From positions 1 to 64,000 of the forward strand of contig JASANG010001497.1 in the NCBI GenBank assembly GCA_030248215.1: a stretch of DNA of 64,000 nucleotides, in the 5' to 3' direction. This stretch comes from Enoplolaimus lenunculus (lineage: Eukaryota; Nematoda; Enoplea; Enoplida; Thoracostomopsidae). Below the pieces are notes generated by a model. The model saw only the letters and a program-made list of their open reading frames with translations, did not search any database and was not told the origin of the DNA. Below are positions 22,643 to 34,787 of this stretch, piece by piece; the first letter of the stretch is position 1; every line of letters starts with the position of its first letter. The translations under genes and the position numbers were made by a program.

Positions 22643-25600
22643 ATGAGTTGTGATATGCAAACAGAATATTCCGTTGACCGACTGTTTAGTATAATCCGTA
22701 CAGATGTCCAAGCAGCCGAATTGAAATGGGCGTTTTTCGCAAGCAGTCTATTCTCATTTAAGCGTGAATCGTTGCTCAGACCGTTTCCTTCTTGGTTTCG
22801 AACCGGTGAAAATACTAAGGATTTCAAAAGTTTGGTAAGTGTTTTAATTTGTGAGTTCCGTAAAACGAAGCTGCCCTGGCTGCTTGTATATGATTGCAGA
22901 AATATGTATGCACGATTCAGGGTGCAACCGGAATTTCGGTTCCGGTTCCGGCATTTTTTCACCTTCCGGTTCCGGTTTCGGTAAATTTTTACCGGATTTA
23001 AAAATTCCGGTATTATAATTTGGCCGTTTTCTTAACTTTGCTAATATTTAAGAATCTCTTTTGAAAGCCACTTGTACTCCGAATATAAGCCATTGATGGT
23101 GGATTTCACTTCAGTCGATGATGAAAATCTAAAATACAACAAATAAAATAAATACCTATGTTCGACTAAGGTTATTTCACAAATAATAGAGCAAAAAATA
23201 AGATTAAAATGAAATTTTTGGTGAAATGCATTTTTCATTTTCCGGTTCCGGTAAAATTTTCAAATTCCGGTTCCGGTTCCGGTAAATTGTAATTCCGGTT
23301 GCACCCTGGTACGAATGTATTACGGATAGGGATGTCCTGAATCCAGGGCCCGGGCCTGCGAAACAAGTTAAGGTTCAAATATTATGTACCTTTTGCGTAG
23401 ACATTGTAGTACGGGACCGTTTTTATTATATAACGTCACACGACATTTTGCTTGTAAACTGCCGTGTTGTGAAGTTACTGCTAATGTGTTCATTATTTGC
23501 CATATCGCGTCAAGCGATGTTTTACCTATTGTAATGTAATAGACTAGTTACTGTCCTGTGCTCGAATTCTCTCTAAATTGCTACACGCATGCCTAGACGT
23601 GCGTAGAAAAAATTACTACATTGCTGTTGCGATTAGAAATAAGTTTATATCGTTTCCTTTTAGGCACTTACTACGAGATAGGTACGGGAGTCTCGGTCTC
23701 GGTACGTACCTAAGTCTCGCTGTTTGGCAGGTCTCGGTTTTTTGAGTCTGGGTGATTTGGAACCGAGACCAGAATTCTAGAATGCAGCTCATGTATGGCT
23801 GTATTGTTAAGGTATTTAATGCATGATATATGAATAAAATTTTGCTGTGAATCTATGGATATTCATAGTTACGCATAATTAAGAGCTGATGTTCTAAAAA
23901 CACACGAAAAATTGTGAAAAACACAAACAAAAAACTACAAAAAACATTAAAAATATTTTATTTTGAAAATTTTAATTTTTGCTGGTCTTGTTCTCGGTTT
24001 TTAAATTACGTACAGGATTTTTATTGCGCGATAAATCCTAGACGCCAGAACATTTTAATGTTATTCCGTTGTATTTCATCTGCTTTACGTGTCAATCACG
24101 TATTATTGTAAGTGAATTAAATATGAATTATTTTGCGGAGTGAAAACAGCATTATATATCTAGGAAAAGCTCGCGAAGTCAATACCATGTGTCCGACAGC
24201 TTGCACGGCATAAAAGCGATATTGAACGTCTAAGTGATCTACAGCGGTGTTTACTTGGCTGGGTACTTGATACCAAGCAGTTCACTTTAAAGTCTTTGCC
24301 GCAAGAACAAGTGAGTTTTGATGCGTATTATATAATTTTATTCATAGTTTTCTAGAATAAAGATATAGATGTGTTTTGTTTAATGTTATATACATTGGTT
24401 TTTTACAAATTGGAATTATACTTTATCACGTCGCTTTTAAGTTTGAAAATTTAAAGATGTCGTTTTTCAACATAAAAAATTTTAAATGTTTTCAGTTTTC
24501 GAGTTTAATGCAATTGGTTAGCGATCAAAACGAGCAGCATATTCAGTCGCGCTACTCAAATGATGCTTTGTGCCAAAGCAGGCAACCTGATTTTGTGTTT
24601 GAATTTTTATCGAGCGACAGTGCCAATGTACGCTTCGACACGCTACTGGCTAAAGCGGTTGCGAAACGCATGCATTCAAATGAAACTAACCAATCGCAAT
24701 TGTCTGAGTCATCCGGCTCTAGTCAAAGAACGAATCCTATTGGACATTGGGGCGACAGACCTCCAGACAGTCAACAAACGATCTTCGCTTTCCACGGGAG
24801 CCAGCTGACGAATTTTCATTCCATACTACATCACGGGCTTGTATCAAATATGAATAAGGTAGAGTGTTGTAGTCTGGGTTTGTATTTGCAAATAACGTAA
24901 TTAAGGGGAACCAGGCGTCTGATTCCTCGCCGGACGGACACAGAACCAAAATTTTACGCTAGGATTTAGTACTAAAGCTGTGTTTGTCCTCTCGCTCATT
25001 TGGCTGGGAAAAATATTTATCACCACAGTGTGACACCTCTAAGATTTTGAGATTCGTCACGGGTTGAGCAGTTGTGATGGAAATCTTTTTTAATTATCCT
25101 CCGTTTAAAATTTTCACGGGCCGCCCGTGCCTACGTTATTTCTTTTTCGCTCAGATGTTTTCATTTCAGGGCTTGGGTGTATTCTTTGGTTGTGTATTAG
25201 TTTCAAGAACAGCTATATAATGAGTTTTGATTTTAAAATAACACCAGAACTGAGTGTTTAGAGCTAAAATTGCAGTTGGCTTCTCGCTCGCTTCGCGGGC
25301 GAAAATTTTCATCACTAGTTTATTATGGCCCTTCAAAATTTTTATGGTCATCTCCACGTAGTGCAGCTATGCGGAAACGGAAACCTTTTTAATTATCCTC
25401 CGTTTAAAATTTTCATGGTCTGCCCGTACCTACTCCATTTCGTTTTTGCTCAGGCGGTTTTATTTCAGGTTTTAAATGTAAATTTTCGGTTGTATATATA
25501 TTTAAAGAACTGTCCTTCATTGGTCTTTAATTTCAAAATAACAGCACAACTAAATCTGTGTATTTAACTATATTCAAGCGGTGCGGTGGAATATTTTATT

Positions 25601-26928
25601 TTGTTTTTTGTTTTCAGACTTCATTGTTTGGCGAAGGTACATACCTGTCAAACGACCTTGGTGTTTGCTTCAACTGGAGCCCTGCTGGACGACCTGGACC
25701 AGTGTCTTGTAGCCTTGGCGATCAACTGAATTGCATCGCAATGTGTGAAGTTATTAACGATCCAAGCGGTGTACGATATGACTCCGGTAATCATCGTTGC
25801 ATATGTTAGCTGCGATGCCTTATTTTTCTGGAGAGTTGCCTCAAAAACTTTTTCAGACAAAATAATTATAAGTCAAAATGACTCTCAGAGTCCTTGTCAT
25901 CTGGCCAAGTTCGCGTTTATTGATCAAATGCTGTTAATCGGCTGTTAATTGTCAGTTATTTTCTCATTGTTGCAGCCAGTACGCAAGCCAGTGGACAAAA
26001 AGGCATTGGAGCAAATTTTGTTGCAAGTAATTCGGTGCCTGAAAAGTATATCATTGTGAAAAACGATACACTTGTCCGGATTCGATATCTGTTCGTATAT
26101 TCACATCGTCGGCGGCAACTACCAGGGGCCAGGTAAGTGTTTAACTGTCTCATAATTTGTGTGCAGTGTTAAAATTTTGAAACCTTGAAGCCTATTTCTG
26201 TTTATAAATGTAAGTATGGTGATAATTACTGTTTCTTGGTTTTGCGAAAACAAGCTTATGAAGGCGTTTGACACAATCGTGTAATGGTGTGTTATAATAT
26301 ATACATACCTTATGTTACAAAAAATTACGGACATGTTATTTATCAAAACATACTGTATTTATTAAAGAATGTGTAAAAATTAAACCACGGTTAACCCGCG
26401 TCGAAAAACAGTGTAATTTGAATCGTGATTGAAGTAGAAATTTGTAACAGACTGTGTCCATGTTTTCAAATGTGTGCAACATTTATCACTAGTTGACAAG
26501 AGATCTTTTAGCTTTTGAGACATTGAATAAAAGTTTATTAATTTCTACGCGTTTTATACATATATGTATGCGAATGTTTTCTGCAATTGGGAGAAAATGT
26601 TCAATAATAGTTGTAGTAGTTCGTTTGTTTGCAAACTTGTCGCTACTGGTAACATTCACTTGAGATCGCTGTCCATGGCTATATATTTTAGATATGGTTA
26701 TGATTTACGAATCTCGCACTTAGAAAACTTTTTAGTATCTTCAGGTTCGCAACAGGAATTCAACGTTGGTTGTGGGATCATTTATTTTGGCTACTGCTAT
26801 TTGCATACGGTGCCGTATTAGCTGCAGTTGGTATTGCGAATTCACGCGATTTCAAACTGTACATTGCAAAATGGACTTCATACTGGTACCCTCCTGGAAG
26901 TACCGGGTCAGGCTATGAAGAGTGGTAG
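22643..26928 (+). CDS. PARP16: Protein mono-ADP-ribosyltransferase PARP16
   Basis: Six exons: 22643-22834, 24164-24310, 24496-24858, 25618-25786, 25976-26132, 26745-26928 (stop TAG), all phase-consistent, giving 403 residues (human about 322). The N-terminal regulatory helical domain is seen in FFASSLFSFKRESLLRPFPS and KDFKSL. The ART domain has AFHGSQLTNFHSILHHGL (catalytic His about 213), LFGEGTYLSNDLG (Tyr about 243), CIAMCEVINDP and EKYIIVKNDTLVRIRYLFVY (Tyr about 315), that is the H-Y-Y triad of mono-ADP-ribosylating PARPs. A single membrane segment (HLFWLLLFAYGAVLAAVGIA) near the C-terminus fits the known tail anchor in the ER and nuclear envelope, where human PARP16 modifies PERK and IRE1. 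Extra length lies mainly in a Ser/Asn-rich insert about residues 160-205, before the His strand. ATG 22643 was chosen as the first in-frame Met; 22655 is an alternative. Confidence 0.93.
22918..23308. mobile_element. hAT-like MITE of TTCCGGTTCCGG repeats in PARP16 intron 1
   Basis: Ends CAGGGTGCAACCGGAAT and ATTCCGGTTGCACCCTG are perfect inverted repeats; the flanks GCACGATT and GTACGAAT look like a decayed 8-bp duplication. The interior is built of GGTTCCGG words. It starts 83 bp after PARP16 exon 1. Confidence 0.8.
25075..25560 (+). repeat. Intronic direct duplication, period about 299 bp
   Basis: AATTATCCTCCGTTTAAAAT occurs at 25092 and 25391, and the following about 170 bp match with substitutions. 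It lies in PARP16 intron 3. TTCGCGGGCG / CTCGCTCGCTTCGC words lie between the copies. Confidence 0.65.
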
Positions 26929-29299
26929 CGTACCTGTTTTGAACCTAAGCTTTTGAAACGTAGTGTCAACTTTGGGCCACGCTTATTGTGGTTTGCATAA
27001 CAATAATTGAAGCTTCTTTTCGGGTGTATTTTAGACTTTATGAGGTTGCGTTTATGGGCGCTATATGTTTTTAATGTACTACAAAATAATGTTTCGTTTG
27101 TGCTGTGTTCGTCGTGCATTTAGGTTTGGCTGTTGTCGAGTAGCCACTGTCACAAAAAATTGTTTCCTCTGTTGATAATTTGGTACAAGTAAGCTTGCAG
27201 CACATTAGACAGAACTCTGAATTGATGTATTAGAGCGATGCAATATGATTGTTAATAGTTATAAAAGATGAGAATTCGTATAATAAGACATTTATAAAAA
27301 TAATGACCTTATAATAGCATAAAACTAAAAATATTTGTAAGTGTAGGTTATTTCGTTTTTGGGCGTGTTTTTTGAATAGTAATTAAATCCAACGCCTGAA
27401 GCGAACATTTTTCAGTTACGTAAAAAGTAACTGTTTCGCGCTGTGACTGGTCAGTACGTAAATTACAGTGTGTTATTTTGAATATCAGTATAAATGACAA
27501 CCTTCTGTTCTAAAAAGATTTCGCACCGAACTAGTAGGTATTAGTAGTGTAATGGATTAATTCAACTCAAAGTTTTGTGAATTTACTTCCAAGTTTTTGC
27601 AGCTCCTGTTTCTGTAAAACTTAAAATATTTTAAGTGTAAAATTACCCCGTATTTCTCTAACGGAAACGGACATCGTTTTTACCGTCAAAGGAATATACG
27701 GTTACACCCTGCTAATTTCAGATTAGGCACATTAGAGCAAACTTAGCTACGAGGGCCGCATATCTGTCTTGTTCGCTCGCATGTATGAAATGTATAATTT
27801 TGATAAATGAATTGTTTTAAAATAATAGCTTTCATTTTGCCTTATTATAGTTGTGTTAATGAAGTTTTATGTTTTTAAAATGTGAGTAGATACAGAAAAA
27901 TTATAGTTTGACATGAAAATGGTGAAAATGTTATGAATTTGAAAGATATTTATGTTTAGCGAATGAAAATCGGTACGAAAATAAGGTGGTCGTCATCAAA
28001 ATTTTTAGCTTCATGTTATTTGCTGATGTTTCAAACTGATTACGAAAGCAATTGTAGAAACCAAACATATATACGTTAAAAGTTCAGTTTCAAGTTTAAA
28101 TATGTATTGAAATTAAAATTTTCACATCGTGCACGCAAGGAAATAAAATCATTGCTAAGTTTTTGTTTTTGGAAAACTTCTGTTTTGTGGTAATTATACT
28201 TAACGTGTGTTTCTTCTTGTACAACATGGCCATGTACCTAATTTTCCTTTGCCGAAGTAAACAGTGGGTATGTATATTTATTGGGCGTTTAGGGTATCGT
28301 GTGTGCTTAAAAAGTTTCACAATAAGGACAATAAATAGTGAATGCATATTAAGCATATTCTTAGAGCAGAATTTTCGGAGGATCAACATACATACGCTAC
28401 GTAATAGCCAAAGGCAGAAAAATGGCCTAAAGCTTGTTTACTTTGAAATAAAGCTGACGTTAATACAAAGGTTTCATGCATCATTTTGTGAATGACGGTG
28501 GTTGCATTTGGAGAACAACGGTTTGCGTAAAGCAGTTACTTCTCGTTTTTTAATATCTTGCCAACTCGCCTTTTAATCAACACGAAACCACTGAAGTTCT
28601 GGGCTAAGTAGTTCCGACACAAACCCCTAAAAGGATGATGCACCCTTCCAGTTCGATGACCGTGCGTTTATGAGATTCCATTGAAAGATAACTCACACCA
28701 GGGTTCAATCGGAGATCTGTCGTCAGCTCGGGTAGAAAATTGACCGCCGGCTCCGATGATATTCTGTCGGAGGTTTTCGTGTAGTTTTACCAAAATCATA
28801 TCGTTCGGGATCGTACTTTAACATATATGATATTAATATGATGCAAATTTTGGAAAATGAATTGTGGGAATTTCCTATTAAAATATTAAGTAAGCCTAAA
28901 AACAGCCATAACTGCTAAGTTGAAACGGTTTGTCGGGGTTGGTGCAAAAAATTGAACTAGCAACTTTTGACTGAACATTCACAATTTGCCATTTGGAAAT
29001 CGCGACGTACTTACGTTAAATTGTAGTAATGTTTCAATACCTTAGTTGTCTTCAAGCAAATCTTTTTCGATCTTTTTGTCGGATTAAAATAAGATTGAGA
29101 AATTGTTTATGAATATATACGGGATGATGCTGAATTATCTAATTATGCACAGCTTTGTAAAATCTCCACAAAATGTGAGAACCTAGGGTTCAAGCTTCAG
29201 TTTCCTGTAGCTCGATAGCTTAAAATTATATCTCAGAAGAAGTGGAAAATATTTATGTGAAAAAAGGTTGAAAGCAATCACGCAAAACCTTGTTATGCG

Positions 29300-31080
29300 G
29301 GATTCACGTTATCATCAGGTTTGTACCATATTAATTCGATGTCAACGTTAAAATTCGAGCACTGGGTGAACAGTTAAAACTCGAATGTCATATGATATTT
29401 ACATACAAACCACCGCTCTCAGAAGATCAATGTGTACTGTAGTAACCCGAATAAGAGGGTGTGGGCTAATAAGAGGGCGTCCCCATTTTGAGTCCCGATA
29501 TCCCTAATAAGAGTCCGTAAGCGGATAGAGTCCCTAAATCCTAATTAGAGTCCATGAAGGCCAGTTATTCCTAACTGTAGTGCATACATGACTCCAGGAC
29601 CAAATAAAATTGAGTTCGAATCTTTAAGGCGTGCTTCGATTTTGAAAGTAAATTCCTAAGTATAACCTTGCATGATCGCTCAAGCAATTGACGCACGACA
29701 AATAAACCTTTAATTCAGCAGATAGTTGCAGTACTGGATATATATCAGCAACGAAGGGAGGCGGAGCGTGGGTTAAAAATAAATAACAGTCCGTAACCGT
29801 ATAACAACCGGGGGGTACCCACTGGAGAGGCTAAATAAATATCAGTCCCCCACTCTTATTTGGGTCACTACAGTACAAGAGACGGTATGTCATGTGATAC
29901 TAACGGACATTATGCAATTATCATATGATATTCCAAAATTTCAACGAAGATCATATGATATTCAGCGGGAAAGTGTAATCTTCGGTTGCTAATAGATTAA
30001 TGGAAGATCGGACTGCAGAGGCACAGATGTGCTTAAAATACCAAATACACGTTTGCACATCCATTTCCGACACATAATCGATTAGAAAAGCAACGTCATA
30101 ATTCAAAACTTCAAATTTCAAATTCTAGTATCATATGATATTCAACAGGACAAATTGGGTATGTTACTTCAAGTATGCAGACATTTGAAAATATATCATA
30201 TAATATTCGCTGACAATACGTCGAATATCATATGATATTAAAGGACAAAAGGTGACCTACACATGACGATAGCAGACAAATATGACTTTTTGAATATGAT
30301 ATGGGGTCTCTTATAACGAAATGTTACCCAATAGGCTAATAGGGACAAAACGTGTCCCAAACTGTCCCGGTTATAATGCGGGGTTCACGTTGCAACTGGG
30401 GCAGCCTGGAACACGTTTTATCCCTATGACTATAGCTGGTAACATTTTGTCTGACCGTTTATCCACTATGAGATTCAAAAAATTTGAATTGTCTGCTATC
30501 CTGATGTGACATCTACTGTTTGTACTGCAATATCATATGATATTCCAAATATTGTCTGCGAGTATCATATGATATGTTTGAAAATGTCTGCAAAGTTGTG
30601 GTAAACTAGCTTGATTGTCCTGTAGAATGTCATATGATAGTAAAATTTCAAATTTGAATTATTTGTACTTAGGAATATATTTTGGTAAAAACTTAGCGAG
30701 AAACAGAAACGTAGAAGCTAATTCAACTTGCGAAATCATTTAATGCTGCACTATCCGACTTTTTACTGTTTTATTTAGCGTGCACAAATTCCATTGTCCT
30801 GTATAAATATATGACATTTAGTAGAATTTTGGAATATCATATGATATTCGCATATATAAATGTCCCGCAGTATCATATGACAAATGGTTATATGTATACG
30901 ATGATCGCTTGACATGAGTGATTTGTAAGCCAATGTCATATGACAGTCACATTTTGTCTACATAACCGCTATTCGGATCACAAAATTTTATGTTGACGTC
31001 GAATCAACTTGGACAAAACGTGTTCCAAGCTGCCCCAGTTATAACGTGAACGCGGCATATCGTGAACGCCGCATTATAAG
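29300..31080. repeat. ATCATATGATAT-rich dispersed repeat, copy B, with nested MITE
   Basis: Same family as 13990-14830, longer. It starts near GCGGGATTCACGTTATCATC and ends near CCCCAGTTATAACGTGAACG, an inverted pair. The MITE at 29436-29873 is inserted in it. AATATCATATGATATT recurs many times. Confidence 0.65.
29436..29873 (-). mobile_element. MITE with CTGTAGTGACCCGAATAAGA inverted ends, copy 2, nested
   Basis: 438 bp, inverted relative to the 9461 copy, bordered by TA. It interrupts the ATCATATGATAT-rich repeat at 29300-31080: the flanks ACAAACCACCGCTC and ACAAGAGACGG correspond to a continuous stretch near 14265-14310. Confidence 0.85.
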
Positions 31081-31723
31081 AACAGAAAAACTAATTGACA
31101 AGTCCAGTGCTATTTTCACCATAAAGTATACGTATAAGCCTTGTTCTCTGGTTCGAAAGCTTGCAAATCTATCGTTATTAACTTGAGTATTCTCATTCTC
31201 AAATGTGCCCTACATTAATAAAAGTGGCCACATGTCAGTTTGGTATAATCCACTATCCAACGCTGGGTGCAATCGGACATACGTTTCCGTTTCCCGGCAA
31301 AGTTAGCACGAATTTCGTCATTTTTATTCTCATACTTAGTTGGATATTACGTATAAATGGTGTCATTCTTCAATACAGATATCATGTGCTTGGTCGATTT
31401 GATATAAACACGAAATTTATTTAACATCTTAAAAAATTTGTGTATAAAATGGTTCTTTTTCTTCAAAATTCTAGAAAGCTCAGTAAGCATTTGCCTGCCT
31501 CAGTTGTAATGCAGAAAAATGTAACATCTTTGAAATTTTAATATGTACCTCAATATTTTTTCTGTTTACGTTATTTTGATCACTAACCGTTTCTGTTATT
31601 TTTACCATTTGTTTTCATCGTGATATCAAGCATTTTTTGTACATTTGTTATGCCCCATCTCTAGCTATATGTGTCGATTTTTTAACATCCGCATTTGATG
31701 CCGGTCGCTACATTGAATTTTAG

Positions 31724-32580
31724 ACTGCGTACAAGTTAAAGCGCATGTTCACGATACGGATCCTAGTTCACAGCAGACTCTCTTCACGAATTTGCGTGTC
31801 ATCCTTGCACAGGGGCCCATGCTATTCTTCTCTGTATCGATCCAACGCTCCGGTTTTGATTTGCATCTCATTCTGGATTATTTCACGCTATATACATGTT
31901 GATTATGTTAAAGTTTATAGTTTCTATCTCTAGTGACCTTTTAGGCGTTCGGAACAAAGACGAACCAACACGCAAAGGTGTTTACCTTATATTTGTTTCA
32001 CTAGCACAACGGTAGTGTTAACTAATAAATAATGCATCAATATGTGTATGGATGCCCTGGTATTAGTCTAACCAAGGTTTACTTCTAGTGCACGTGTTGC
32101 GTTTGTCGCGTAACCAGGATTTCAATATTCAATGGGTACAACATCGTTTAAAAAATGTTTTACACTCTGCTATTCAGCAGAATAATATTACATTCAAAGC
32201 TTGGAAACAAGCTTTTGACGCGATTTTTCAGAATACTAGGAGTGACGACAGACTCCTCTCATATATTACCGTTAATGTGATTACCAGGGTTCCATCGGAA
32301 TGCCGATTTCTGCTAAAATTCCGGCAAAATTTGACTTCCGATTGCGATTTCGCTTCCGACAAAATCTAGTTCCGGTTGGAACCCTGGTGGTTACACTCGA
32401 ATCTGCTATTTGTTTATGTTTAACTTCAAGATCAGTTATTTGTCACTTTCGTGGTTGTTTTTTTGGATAAATATTCCTTAGGCTTTTGAGTGGTAAAGTT
32501 TACTTTTAAATTGAACGTTTTAGACAACGGAGGTAAATGTTGGTCCTGGAATTCTAAAGGTTTTGTGGCGTAAAGTTTGA
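31724..32580 (+). CDS. Unrecognised gene, possible last three exons
   Basis: Three candidate exons join in phase: 31724-31897 (acceptor TTTTAG, donor GTTGAT), 32089-32270 or 32276 (acceptor CTTCTAG), and 32524-32580 (acceptor TTTTAG) ending in TGA. The peptide has ordinary globular composition, for example VKAHVHDTDPSSQQTLFTNL, LFFSVSIQRSGFDLHLILDY, QDFNIQWVQHRLKNVLHSAI and ITFKAWKQAFDAIF, and ends GPGILKVLWRKV. I do not recognise the family and assign no function. Upstream exons were not found between PARP16 and 31.7 kb, which is mostly repeats. A 102-bp inverted-repeat element sits in the second intron, 8-14 bp after the possible donors. It could still be chance open frames in AT-rich DNA, or a decayed gene. 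Confidence 0.35.
32285..32386. mobile_element. 102-bp hAT-like MITE
   Basis: CAGGGTTCCATCGGAA and TTCCGGTTGGAACCCTG are inverted; the flanks GTGATTAC (32277-32284) and GTGGTTAC (32387-32394) match at seven of eight positions. It lies in the second intron of the candidate gene at 31.7 kb. Confidence 0.8.
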
Positions 32581-32759
32581 ACTCAGTTATGCGCGCAGCG
32601 TGCGTTAAGGTGCATATTTTATTATACCTTCATGATTTAATGGGATATATCTGTTGTCTATAGCTCCTGATCGGCACTGTTAGCCATGAATTTAAACATT
32701 AAGGTGGTAGTAATTTATAGTTGAAGCTGTAAGCAACGTCAAAGAATTTTACCGCTGCG

Positions 32760-32827
32760 GCGGCGTGGTTCTAATCGTCAATGTAGTGATCATCAGTCTG
32801 CTGCTCTAAGCACTGAGCTACGCAGTC
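32760..32827 (-). other. tRNA-like sequence (5' half clear)
   Basis: On the minus strand GACTGCGTAGCTCAGTGCTT and GAGC form an acceptor and D arm; the 3' half is degraded. The 5' end resembles the tRNA-like sequence at 34715. Confidence 0.4.
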
Positions 32828-32891
32828 ATGATAACTTTTCCTGTTGATGGCTCAGAGTGCTAAAGGGTCGTTTTTGGAGACCACGGAGTGG

Positions 32892-33290
32892 GATGTAGTT
32901 AAGGATTTTTTACCCGACCCGCGCTTTAACCACGCAAATAAAAAACGTTGCGGGTATACCCGCGCAAAAAAAGATATACCTGAGATCCATCTTTTAAGTA
33001 CCCGCGTCGGAAGCTAAACTAGAAGCTTAATGATCGAAGGTCATTTGCATTTTAATGAAGTTCTGCGTTATAGAGTCAACGGTATTTTATATTTGAAAGT
33101 TTACTAGAAATGACAAAATTCCAAACCCAACTAAATATAACCAACTGAACGGTAACAGACCGGAAGAAAAACAGAAAATAGCGTAAGTTTTGCACCTTAA
33201 AACTTAACAGTTTGGCGTGGGTACAAATCTTTACCCGCTGGTACATCTGCGGCTGAAATTCTTTACCCGACCCGCATACCGTCACCACAC
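32892..33290 (+). repeat. CCCGCGCTTTA dispersed element, copy A
   Basis: Begins around TTTTACCCGACCCGCGCTTT and ends GAAATTCTTTACCCGACCCG. It shares GATCG...CATTTGCATTTTAATGAAGTT and following words with 35690-36370. Confidence 0.6.
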
Positions 33291-33433
33291 AGCCATAACA
33301 GTCGGACGCTTGAGCACCAGGGGCTCTCATGCCTTGCGCAGATATTGCATTAAATTGTCATACGCGTAATTATTGTTAGACGCCACGTATCGTGTACTTG
33401 CATACACAGTTGCTCTTTTCATATGTTTATGTC

Positions 33434-33578
33434 CAGAGTGTAAAGGGATAGTAAAAAAAAATAACGGAAACAGATAGTGATCAAAGTAACGGAAAAAGAA
33501 ACGGAAAAGATACATTAAGGTAAAAAATTCCAAAGCGACACTGATTGTTACCGGAAACGGATATCCGGTTACACCCTG
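33434..33578. mobile_element. 145-bp MITE of the CGGATAGTAAAAATAACGG family
   Basis: Starts CAGAGTGTAAAGGGATAGT and ends ATCCGGTTACACCCTG. Flanks TTTATGTC and CTTATCTC agree at six of eight positions. One end of the same family recurs, in both orientations, about ten times in the window. Confidence 0.65.
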
Positions 33579-33644
33579 CTTATCTCACTTTATTCTTTCA
33601 ATGTTATAATTCATCCAGAGTAAGGTGGTAAATAATTCAAAATG

Positions 33645-33790
33645 CTCATCTATATATATTTATATATAGGTATATATTATATATGTCTATATATATATAC
33701 ATATATATTTATATATACATATATATACATCTATATATATAAATATATATATATATAAATATATATATACGTTTATATACATTCCCTGCT
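33645..33790. repeat. TA-rich microsatellite
   Basis: Runs of TATATATA, ATATATAC and TATATATAAATA with imperfect units. Confidence 0.9.
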
Positions 33791-34714
33791 ATATAGGTGG
33801 ATCCAAACTGCAAAAACCAACTATTTACCTAAGTTGTATCATGTATCGCTTTTAGATTTAAGTATATGAACATCAAAGCAAGGTATTCGGTAAACAATTA
33901 TTCTCCTATTCTGTGTGACTTGTTTTCACTTTCATAATATGTAACCAGCTCGAAATATACTTTCTATCCTAGGCGCACTAAGGTGTGTTAAGGTGCACAT
34001 GTAGTGGTTTGAAGCACATGTATAATTTTCCGGCGGTTAAGCTTCTTTTATGTTTACAAAAATTTACAGTTTTAAAGCGCGTTCTTAGCTAAATTTTCAA
34101 TATATTAAAATTGACCGAATACGCCGAAATTCCGACAAATTTTTAAACTGGTATTGTAAATATTAAGATTTTTCATCTGTGGCTAGTAGAAAAACATTAA
34201 GCGTTTCACATGAGTCATTTGCATCGCAAAATTTCTAGCACGGCAGGGTTGGGGGGAATAGTTCCCTGATCCCCCGCGAGATCCATCGCCTTGCGACACG
34301 TGAAGCCTACATTCTAAACTGGCTATAACATTTACCATACCACTGTTAGGGCAGTAACTTTTTTGAAATCAACACTCCCAACACAGACAGAATTTATAGC
34401 AATTTGGTATTTTCGTAAATTTTATTTTACGTCAAAATTATTTTGATTTTGGGACGATTTAACGTCTGGGACGAGCGAAACGGAGCGTTTAATCAGAAAA
34501 CTACTTGATATACTTAAGGTAATATTTAAAATTCTGCATACAACATAATACACAATTTGCTGAAAATCTCGTGTTTTTCGCTTCGTCCTCATTTGGTACG
34601 AAATTTTGAATAAAATTTGTGATTTAATTGGTTGTTTCAATATTTATACATGAAACTAAAGGCTATTAATCCTAATATTAAGATTGTGATAATTTCGTAG
34701 AAAAAAGTTTGCAT

Positions 34715-34787
34715 GGCTGCGTAGCTCAGTGGTTAGAACAGTGCATCGGTAATCCGTACGTCGTGGGTTCGAGCCCCACCGCATTTG
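34715..34787 (+). other. tRNA-like sequence with intact A and B boxes
   Basis: A box TAGCTCAGTGGTTAGA and a perfect T arm GTGGG-TTCGAGC-CCCAC. The anticodon arm does not fold well and the acceptor stem pairs at about four of seven positions. GGGTTCGAGCC plus ATCGCATT recurs near 46868-46890, suggesting a tRNA-derived SINE family. Confidence 0.5.

Larger units (their letters stand above)
26929..31723. other. Gap downstream of PARP16
   Basis: 26929-29300 is AT-rich with no exon I can support; it contains a CCGTTTTTACCGTC/TACACCCTG remnant near 27655-27713. 29300-31080 is the repeat block described separately. Upstream exons of the 31.7 kb gene, if real, must lie here or the model is wrong. Confidence 0.5.
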
